Part shown: in pieces, positions 23,794 to 29,000 of the stretch
How positions within the stretch are numbered: the stretch's first letter is position 1
Layout of the letters: every line of letters starts with the position of its first letter
DNA from: DATLGB01 sp038318085
GTDB lineage: Bacteria; Actinomycetota; Thermoleophilia; Solirubrobacterales; Solirubrobacteraceae
Reading direction: 5' to 3'
Length of the DNA: 29,000 bases
Assembly (NCBI GenBank): GCA_038318085.1
Contig: JBBQBV010000033.1
Coordinates: forward strand, 1-29,000
Made by a program: the position numbers and the translations under genes
Notes under the pieces: generated by a model
What the model was told of the DNA's origin: nothing
The model's input: only the letters and a program-made list of their open reading frames with translations
The model's database searches: none

Positions 23794-23807
23794 CCCAGGC
23801 CTAGCAC

Positions 23808-24305
23808 TCAGCGCCGGGCCGGGTTCTCCTCGGGCCGGTCCAGCGAGGCGACGGCCATCGCGGCCACGCCCTCGCTGCGCCCGACGAAGCCCAGGCCCTC
23901 GCCGGTGGTCGCCTTGACGTTGACGTTGCCGACGCCGACGGCGAGCGCCGCGGCCAGCGTCTCGCGGATCGTCTCGCGGTAGGGCGAGAGCCGCGGGCGC
24001 TGCATCATCACGGTCGCGTCCACGCCGACGATGCGAAAGCCGTTCTGCTCGAGGGCGGAGACCACGGAGCGCAGCAGGTCCAGCGAGTCGGCGTCGCGGA
24101 AGCGCTCGTCGGTGTCGGGGAAGTGCTGGCCGATGTCGCCCATCGCCGCCGCGCCGAGCAGCGCGTCGATGATCGCGTGGGAGAGGACGTCGGCGTCGGA
24201 GTGCCCGTCGAGCCCCTCCTCGTTGGGGATGTCGACCCCGCCGAGGATGAGCGGGCGCCCGGGCGAGAAGCGGTGGCTGTCGACGCCGATGCCGGTGCGG
24301 ATCAC
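23808..24305 (-). CDS. ispF: 2-C-methyl-D-erythritol 2,4-cyclodiphosphate synthase
   Basis: 165 aa, normal IspF length. The enzyme cyclises CDP-methylerythritol 2-phosphate to MEcPP in the MEP isoprenoid pathway. IRTGIGVDSHRF carries the metal-binding Asp and His; GHSDADVLSHAIIDALLGA, GDIGQHFPDTD and NVKATTGEGLGFVGR are the other conserved blocks. The start is a GTG at 24305 overlapping the stop of the PHP gene (GTGA, 24305-24302); the longer open frame to 24944 is antisense-like noise and not used. It is the last gene of the radA-to-ispF operon here. In many actinobacteria and in Bacillus cysS follows soon after, but here the glycan island lies between. Confidence 0.95.
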   Translation of the reverse strand: MIRTGIGVDSHRFSPGRPLILGGVDIPNEEGLDGHSDADVLSHAIIDALLGAAAMGDIGQHFPDTDERFRDADSLDLLRSVVSALEQNGFRIVGVDATVMMQRPRLSPYRETIRETLAAALAVGVGNVNVKATTGEGLGFVGRSEGVAAMAVASLDRPEENPARR

Positions 24306-25132
24306 GCGATCGGCTCCAGCCGCCGCTGCCGGCGCTCGAAGACGGCCAGCTCGGTGACGCCGACGTCGGCGAGCAGCGCGCGCGCCTCCGCGTAGCCATA
24401 CCCGAGATGCTCGGGCAGGTGGGCGTCGCTGGAGAGCGCGATCGGACAGCCGGCCTCCACGGCCATCTCCAGGAAGGCGCGCGCTGGATAGATCTCGTTC
24501 ACGGGCTTGCGCAGCCCGGCGGTCGAGACCTCGACGGCGACCCCGGCCTCGGCGAACGCCTCGACGGCCGGCTCGTAGTAGCGGCGCGGGTCGGCCTCCG
24601 GGCACGCGTGGGCCTTGCCCCACACCTTCACGAGGTCCGGGTGGGCCATGATGTCGTACATGCCCGTGCGGGCGGCCTCGGCGAGGGTGAGGAAGTAGCG
24701 CTTCCAGATCTTGTCGGGACGTTCTCCGAGGCCCCAGATGTCGTAGGCCCCGTGCATGTCGACGGCGCGATCCTGCAGGAAGTGCACGGAGCCGACGACG
24801 TAGTCCCATTCGTGGCGGTCGAGCAGGGCGCGCATGCGCTCCTCGCGGCCGGCGATGAAGTCGGCCTCGATGCCCAGCCGCAGGTCGGTCTCCTCGCGCA
24901 CGAACTCGACGTACTCCTCGAGGTCGTCCGCCGCGGCCTGACACCAGAAGGGGTGGCTCCAGACGTCCAGGGCGGCGTGGAAGCGGTGCACGTGCTCGGA
25001 CACGCCGAGCTCGGCGATGCCGCGCTCGGTGGCCGCGGCGCGGTAGCGCGCGGCGTTCTCCGCCGTGAAGTACTTCTCGGCGGTCGTGCCGTTCTCGTCG
25101 GGACGCAGATGGACGTGGTAGTCGGTCAGCAC
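24302..25132 (-). CDS. PHP-domain phosphatase, histidinol-phosphatase (HisK)-like
   Basis: 276 aa metal-dependent phosphoesterase. The PHP motifs are visible in order: LTDYHVHLRPDENG (HxH), ELGVSEHVHRF, LRLGIEADFI, YVVGSVHFLQD, YDIMAHPDLVKVWG, VEVSTAGLRKPVNEIYP and IALSSDAHLPEHLG (the DxH motif). This is the HisJ/HisK type of histidinol phosphatase, but its place between ispD and ispF, with no histidine genes nearby, leaves the substrate open. The GTG start directly abuts the ispD stop (TGAGTG) and its own stop overlaps the ispF start, so IspD, this protein and IspF should be made together. It may act on histidinol phosphate or on another phosphorylated small molecule. Confidence 0.88.
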   Translation of the reverse strand: MLTDYHVHLRPDENGTTAEKYFTAENAARYRAAATERGIAELGVSEHVHRFHAALDVWSHPFWCQAAADDLEEYVEFVREETDLRLGIEADFIAGREERMRALLDRHEWDYVVGSVHFLQDRAVDMHGAYDIWGLGERPDKIWKRYFLTLAEAARTGMYDIMAHPDLVKVWGKAHACPEADPRRYYEPAVEAFAEAGVAVEVSTAGLRKPVNEIYPARAFLEMAVEAGCPIALSSDAHLPEHLGYGYAEARALLADVGVTELAVFERRQRRLEPIA

Positions 25133-25786
25133 TCAGTCGCGCATGCTGTCAGAGCCGCCCAGCAGGGACTCGGCGACCCACAGGTCGTGCGGGGTGGTGA
25201 TCTTGAAGTTGCGGGCCGGGGCGTCGACGATCACGACCCGGCCGCCGAGGCGCTCCACGAGCCAGGCGTCGTCGGTGGCGGCGGCCAGGACCTCGTCGGG
25301 CACGTCGAGGGCGCGCTCGAGCGCCGCACGGCGGAAGGCCTGCGGCGTCTGGATCGCCCACAGGCGCGAGCGGTCGAGCGTGCGGGCGACGACCCGGTCG
25401 GCGCCCGCCTCCTTGATGGTGTCGGCCACGGGTGCCGCGGCCACGGCCGCGTCGGCGTCCTCGAGCGCCGTCAGCGCCCGCCGGAAGAGCTCGGGCTCGA
25501 CCAGAGGGCGGGCGGCGTCGTGGACGACGATCGCCTCGGCGTCGGCGGGCGCGGCGGCGAGCGCGGCCCGCACGGAGCCCGAGCGCGTCGCTGCGCCCGG
25601 GACCCCGAGCGGGTGCTCGTGGCCCGGCGGCAGCGTGACGACGACGTCCTGGATGCCGGCCTCGCGCAGTGCGTCGAGCGACCATTCGAGCATCGGACGT
25701 CCCGCCAGCAAGACGAACGCCTTGGGCTGCCCGGCCCCGAGGCGCTCGCCCCTGCCGGCGGCCACCAGGAGGGCGGCCGCCTTCAT
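25133..25786 (-). CDS. ispD: 2-C-methyl-D-erythritol 4-phosphate cytidylyltransferase
   Basis: 217 aa, typical IspD length. It joins CTP and MEP to CDP-ME in the MEP pathway. ALLVAAGRGERLGAGQPKAF is the nucleotide-binding loop, with the conserved Gly-rich stretch and Lys. VVHDAARPLV, IQTPQAFRRAAL, TDDAWLVERLG and NFKITTPHDLWVAE are the other family signatures. ATG 25786 has GAGG 4-7 nt upstream and lies 21 nt after the carD stop. The stop abuts the PHP gene start. One small point: the loop reads GAGQPKAF, with Gln where IspD often has Met or Ile before PK, a tolerated change. Confidence 0.95.
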   Translation of the reverse strand: MKAAALLVAAGRGERLGAGQPKAFVLLAGRPMLEWSLDALREAGIQDVVVTLPPGHEHPLGVPGAATRSGSVRAALAAAPADAEAIVVHDAARPLVEPELFRRALTALEDADAAVAAAPVADTIKEAGADRVVARTLDRSRLWAIQTPQAFRRAALERALDVPDEVLAAATDDAWLVERLGGRVVIVDAPARNFKITTPHDLWVAESLLGGSDSMRD

Positions 25787-25807
25787 CTGCCTCGGCGCTG
25801 CGGTGCG

Positions 25808-26395
25808 CTAGACCGCAGCGACCTGGTCGCGGTGCAGCAGGTCGTCGAGGTGCGCCTCGGTCTGCTCCTCGTCCTTGTCGAGCGCGTAGCGCATCTCAGA
25901 GGCGAGGATCTTCTTGGCCCGGGTGTACATCTGCTTCTCACCGGTGGAGAGGCCCTTCTCCTGCTCGCGCACTGCCAGGTTGCGGACGACCTCTGCGAGC
26001 TCGTAGATGTCGCCCGTCTTGATCTTGTCCCGGTTGTGCTTGAAGCGCCGGTTCCAGTTCTTCGGCATCTCCGAACAAGCCTCGGTCAGCGCGGCGAGGA
26101 CCTTCTTGACCGTCTCCTCGTCGATGATGTGCCGCAACCCGGCCTTGCCGGCGTTGCACGACGGGACCATGACCGTCATGTCGTTGTGCAGGATCTTGAT
26201 CGTGAGGTACTCGCGCGTCTCGCCGAGGATCGTCTTCTCCTCCTTCTTGACGACCTGACCTGCCCCGTGGTGCGGGTAGACGACGTGATCGCCGATCTCG
26301 TAGACGAGCTGCTCGGTCTCCCGAGTGATCTCGATGTCCTCGAATACGTCGTCGATATCTGTTTCAGCAGCAGGCAGTGTGTCCTCCATGTCCAT
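25808..26395 (-). CDS. carD: CarD-family RNA polymerase-binding transcription regulator
   Basis: 195 aa from ATG 26395 (GTG 26416 and ATG 26389 are in-frame alternatives with no better ribosome binding site). The CarD/TRCF RNA-polymerase-interacting domain begins at QLVYEIGDHVVYPHHGAGQV, followed by REYLTIKILHNDMTVMVP. The helical DNA-binding C-terminal domain includes KNWNRRFKHNRDKIKTGDIY, ELAEVVRNLAVREQEKGLS and EKQMYTRAKKILASEM. CarD stabilises open promoter complexes, especially at rRNA promoters. Compared with mycobacterial CarD, which starts at about IFKVGDTVVYPHHG, this one has an acidic N-terminal extension of about 35 residues (DIDDVFEDIEITRETE). It lies 26 nt after the disA stop in the same operon; the disA-carD pairing suggests shared stress control, which is inference. 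Confidence 0.93.
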   Translation of the reverse strand: MDMEDTLPAAETDIDDVFEDIEITRETEQLVYEIGDHVVYPHHGAGQVVKKEEKTILGETREYLTIKILHNDMTVMVPSCNAGKAGLRHIIDEETVKKVLAALTEACSEMPKNWNRRFKHNRDKIKTGDIYELAEVVRNLAVREQEKGLSTGEKQMYTRAKKILASEMRYALDKDEEQTEAHLDDLLHRDQVAAV

Positions 26396-26421
26396 GGGGT
26401 CCGTGTGCCGGACCACCGGTT

Positions 26422-27534
26422 CTACGTCTGCAGGTAGCGGTCCACGAGGTTGATCTCCTGGAGCCTGCGCAAGCCCTCGCGGATGTCCTTCGCGCGAATC
26501 TCCCCCACGCCCTCCACCGCTTCCAGCTCCGGATCGGTGGCGGCGAGGATCTCGTCGAGCCCGCGGAACTCGCGCACGATGTTCTGCACCACGAGCCTGG
26601 GAAGGCGCGGGATGCGACCGAGGATGCGGTAGCCGCGGGGCGAGACGGGATAGTCCAGGGTGTTGACCTTGCGGTCGTAGCCGAGCAGCTCGGCGAGGCG
26701 GCCGAAGTCCAGGAGGTCCTGGTGCGGCAGCCGGGTGATGCCGTCCAGCACGGAGGCGAACAGCTCCTCGTCGAGCGTCGCCAGGTAGTCGTGCAGCAGG
26801 GCGGCCTTGTCGCCGGCGACGCCGACCATCGTCTCCTCGAGCTGCATCTCGATCAGGCGGCCCTCGGTGCCGAGCTCGACGATGTAGCGCTCGATCTCGA
26901 CGGCCATGCGCGTGACGAGCTCGACGCGCTGCAGAACGGTGAGGACGTCGTGCAGCGTGACACCGCCCTCGAACTCGAGCGCCGTCAGGCGCGTGGAGAC
27001 CTGGTCGAGGCGGCTGCGGTACTTGTCCAGGGTGGCGAGGGCCTGGTTGGCCTTGGCCAGGACGACCGGGATCTCCTCGAGGATGTACTTGCCGCCGTCG
27101 ACGTAGAGCGAGACGACCTCGCGGCGCTGGGAGACGGCGATCACGATCGCGTCGGTCTGCTTGGAGACGCGCTCGGCGGTCCGGTGGCGCGTGCCGGTCT
27201 CCGACGTGAGGATCGTCGGGTCGGGCATCAGCTGCGTGTTGGCCCAGGCGATCTTCGTGGCGTTGGCGCCGACGACGATCGCGCCGTCCATCTTCGCCAG
27301 CTGGTAGAGGAGCTGCGGCGAGTAGTCCATGTCGAGCTTCATGCCGCCCGAGAACAAGAAGGCGAGCTCCTCGGAGTCGCCGACGACGATCAGGCCGCCG
27401 GTGCGGGCGTGGACGATGTTGTCGATGCCCTCGCGGAACAGGGAGCCCGGGGCGACCATCTCCAGAGCCTTGACGAGACGGGGTTCTTGACGTGCATCGA
27501 GCTCATTGAGCTCTTCCCCTGATCTCGACGTCAT
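26422..27534 (-). CDS. disA: Diadenylate cyclase and DNA-integrity scanning protein
   Basis: 370 aa, full-length DisA. The N-terminal DAC domain makes c-di-AMP from two ATP; the DGA motif is in KMDGAIVVG and the RHR motif in SETGTRHRTAERV, both intact. A helical linker (KANQALATLDKYRSRLDQV and following) leads to a C-terminal helix-hairpin-helix DNA-binding domain (LEAVEGVGEIRAKDIREGL). DisA scans for branched DNA and is inhibited by RadA in Bacillus; the adjacent radA fits that. ATG 27534 has no Shine-Dalgarno but an AT-rich promoter-like segment directly upstream (27539-27567), so it may be transcribed separately from radA and translated leaderless. The stop is followed closely by carD. Confidence 0.96.
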   Translation of the reverse strand: MTSRSGEELNELDARQEPRLVKALEMVAPGSLFREGIDNIVHARTGGLIVVGDSEELAFLFSGGMKLDMDYSPQLLYQLAKMDGAIVVGANATKIAWANTQLMPDPTILTSETGTRHRTAERVSKQTDAIVIAVSQRREVVSLYVDGGKYILEEIPVVLAKANQALATLDKYRSRLDQVSTRLTALEFEGGVTLHDVLTVLQRVELVTRMAVEIERYIVELGTEGRLIEMQLEETMVGVAGDKAALLHDYLATLDEELFASVLDGITRLPHQDLLDFGRLAELLGYDRKVNTLDYPVSPRGYRILGRIPRLPRLVVQNIVREFRGLDEILAATDPELEAVEGVGEIRAKDIREGLRRLQEINLVDRYLQT

Positions 27535-27538
27535 CGCC

Positions 27539-27567
27539 CATATATTCTATCAGCTTCTTCATGGCAA
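27539..27567 (-). promoter_or_regulatory. Candidate promoter of disA in the radA-disA gap
   Basis: On the minus strand TTGCCA (27567-27562) is followed after exactly 17 bp by TATATG (27544-27539). TAGAAT (27549-27544) is an alternative -10 at 9 nt from the ATG. The patch is strikingly AT-rich for this window, and no ribosome binding site follows. Confidence 0.5.
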
Positions 27568-27586
27568 ATTTACCTTGTTTCCCCTG

Positions 27587-28978
27587 CTATAGAGCCAAAT
27601 CTGCGGCTTGACGAGCCGGGGATGACCTGCTAGGCCCCCGCCGGGAGCCCGCGCCGGGGAGCGTCGCCCGCAGCGCCGCCTTGAGCGTCTGGATCTCGGG
27701 CGGGCCGAGCACGGGCGCCAGCCCGAACTTCTTCGCCTCGGCGATCCGGCGGTCGGCGTGACCCACGGTGCGCAGCTCGCCGGTCAGGCCGAGCTCTCCG
27801 AAGCAGGCGATCGGGCGCTCGTCGCGCTCCAGGACGACCTCGCGCGCGGCGCTCGCGACCGCGAGGGCGACGGCCAGATCCGCGCCGGGCTCGTCGACGC
27901 GCACGCCGCCGGCGACGTTGACGAACACGTCGGCCGTCCCCACCGCCACGCCGCCGTGGCGGCCGAGGACGGCGAGGACGAGCGCGAGGCGGTTGCGGTC
28001 GATGCCGTTGCACACCCGCCGCGGCGGGACGAGCTCCGACGGCGAGACGAGCGCCTGGACCTCGACCAACAGCGGTCGCGAGCCCTCCATCGCCGCGAGC
28101 ACGACGCTTCCCGGCGCCCGCGTCGCCTCCCCCACGAAGCGCGAGGACGCGTCCTGGACCTCCACGAGGCCGACGTCGCGCATCTCGAAGACGCCGAGCT
28201 CGTTGATGGAGCCGAAGCGGTTCTTGAGCGCCCGCAGCGTGCGGTAGAAGCGCTCGCGCTCCCCCTCGAACTGCAGCACGCAGTCGACGAGGTGCTCGAG
28301 TACGCGCGGGCCCGCCAGCGCGCCCTCCTTGGTCACGTGGCCGACGAAGACGACGGCGCTGCCCTGCCGCTTGGCCAGGCGCGTGACGCGGTCGGCGACC
28401 TCGCGGACCTGCCCGACGGACCCCGCCGCCCCGCTGAGCTCGGCCGCGATCAGCGTCTGCACCGAGTCGATCACGCACACGTGCGGCTTGACGGCCTCGA
28501 GCGTCGCCAGCACGGTCGCCAGATCGGTCTCCGCCAGCACGGGCACGTCGAGCGCGCCCTCCGGCAGCCGCTCGGCGCGCAGCTTGACCTGCGCCGCCGA
28601 CTCCTCCCCGGTCACGTACAGCACGCGGCGGCCGGCGCGGGCCAGGTTGCCGAGCGCCATCGCCGTCAGCGTCGACTTGCCGATGCCGGGCGAGCCGCCG
28701 AGCAGGATCACCGAGCCCGGGACGACGCCGCCGCCCAGCACGCGGTCGAGCTCGCCGATCTGCGTCGACAGGCGGGCAACCTCCTCGGCGCGCACCTCGC
28801 GCAGCGGGACGGGGCGGCCGGGCGCCGCCGTGATCGCCGCGCGCCCGGAGGCCCCGCCCGGCTTGGGCGGCGCCGCCTCCTCGACGAGCGTGTTCCAGTC
28901 CCCGCAGCCGGGGCAGCGGCCGTGCCACTTGGCGGCGCTGGCGCCGCAGGTCGAGCAGGTGAAGACGGAGCGGGCCAC
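27587..28978 (-). CDS. radA: DNA repair protein RadA (Sms)
   Basis: 463 aa from GTG 28978 (a GTG at 28984 is two codons earlier). The N-terminal C4 zinc finger is FTCSTCGASAAKWHGRCPGC. The RecA-like ATPase has Walker A LLGGSPGIGKSTL, Walker B VCVIDSVQTL and the RadA-specific KNRFGSINELGVFEM motif. The C-terminal Lon-protease-like domain (VNVAGGVRVDEPGADLAVAL, CFGELGLTGELR) is complete. RadA helps process recombination intermediates and D-loops, and restrains DisA activity. The second GTG is preferred because TAGGTT lies 9 nt upstream, as for the GT2 at 3807, suggesting leaderless translation. The final 20 or so residues (SRRGPSRSSPARQAADLAL) are a basic tail not needed for the fold. It is first in the operon visible here. 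Confidence 0.96.
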   Translation of the reverse strand: MARSVFTCSTCGASAAKWHGRCPGCGDWNTLVEEAAPPKPGGASGRAAITAAPGRPVPLREVRAEEVARLSTQIGELDRVLGGGVVPGSVILLGGSPGIGKSTLTAMALGNLARAGRRVLYVTGEESAAQVKLRAERLPEGALDVPVLAETDLATVLATLEAVKPHVCVIDSVQTLIAAELSGAAGSVGQVREVADRVTRLAKRQGSAVVFVGHVTKEGALAGPRVLEHLVDCVLQFEGERERFYRTLRALKNRFGSINELGVFEMRDVGLVEVQDASSRFVGEATRAPGSVVLAAMEGSRPLLVEVQALVSPSELVPPRRVCNGIDRNRLALVLAVLGRHGGVAVGTADVFVNVAGGVRVDEPGADLAVALAVASAAREVVLERDERPIACFGELGLTGELRTVGHADRRIAEAKKFGLAPVLGPPEIQTLKAALRATLPGAGSRRGPSRSSPARQAADLAL

Positions 28979-28987
28979 GGTCACCGG

Positions 28988-28993
28988 AACCTA
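28988..28993 (-). promoter_or_regulatory. Candidate leaderless -10 box for radA
   Basis: Minus-strand TAGGTT, 9 nt before GTG 28978, with no ribosome binding site. The -35 region lies beyond the window edge. Confidence 0.4.
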
Positions 28994-29000
28994 GGCCCGG

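Noticed and set aside
23794..23807. A terminator between the convergent SRPBCC and ispF genes
   Set aside because: The gap is only 14 bases, with a partial GGCCTAGC direct repeat across it but no stable hairpin or U-tract.
24306..24944. N-terminal extension of ispF to 24944
   Set aside because: It is a wrong-frame reading of the PHP gene; IspF homology begins at GTG 24305.
24407..26437. Very long open frame on the plus strand (676 codons) across ispD, the PHP gene and carD
   Set aside because: It is antisense to three clearly recognisable genes, its translation is low-complexity Arg/Val/Gly-rich, and it matches the open antisense frames expected in very GC-rich DNA.
1..29000. tRNA or rRNA genes, CRISPR arrays, riboswitches, phage or plasmid genes
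   Set aside because: None was recognised on reading both strands; gaps between genes are all under 250 bases and hold only promoter-like boxes and hairpins.

Overview
The window looks like a chromosomal piece of a high-GC actinobacterium, most likely of the class Thermoleophilia (Solirubrobacterales and relatives). This rests on the very high GC content, frequent GTG/TTG starts, carD placed next to disA, TAnnnT boxes set 6-10 nt before start codons (leaderless-type promoters), and the general look of the secreted proteins. No database search was possible, so the taxonomy is inference.

Both ends carry housekeeping genes on the minus strand. The right end reads radA - disA - carD - ispD - PHP phosphatase - ispF (28978 down to 23808): DNA repair, c-di-AMP synthesis, transcription regulation and the MEP isoprenoid pathway. 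The left end reads cysS - rlmB - start of a SigH-like sigma factor (2318 down to 1). Together these match an old gene order, known from Bacillus as radA-disA-(...)-ispD-ispF-(...)-cysS-(...)-rlmB-(...)-sigH. Here the cluster is split between ispF and cysS by about 21 kb of other genes.

Most of the interruption (about 2.4-22.2 kb) is a surface-glycan island in short, alternately oriented operons: a secreted GH16 glucanase-like protein and a GT2 (+); a dolichol-phosphate-mannose-synthase-like GT2, a GT-C membrane glycosyltransferase and a DUF1616-like membrane protein (-); a GH26 protein and a GT4 (+); a second GH26, a GT4, a zinc-ribbon methyltransferase and a P-loop kinase-like protein (-); a Wzx-like flippase and a beta-propeller protein (+); a large secreted beta-helix protein with cohesin-like and dockerin-like segments (-); and a third GH26 with a C-terminal DNRLRE-like module (+). 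Next to ispF, and probably separate from the island, is a two-gene operon for a PlsC-like acyltransferase and an SRPBCC protein (+).

A plausible reading is that nucleotide-sugar GTs, a lipid-linked-sugar GT pair and a flippase build and export a polymer, while three GH26 enzymes, one GH16 and a beta-helix protein trim, remodel or bind it outside the cell. GH26 family knowledge points to a mannose-containing or mixed beta-linked glucan-type polymer, but the substrate is not proven. No polymerase (Wzy), initiating sugar-phosphate transferase or chain-length regulator is visible, so the island alone is not a complete Wzx/Wzy system. No rRNA, tRNA, CRISPR array, transposase or phage gene was found, and no stretch longer than 300 bases lacks a gene.
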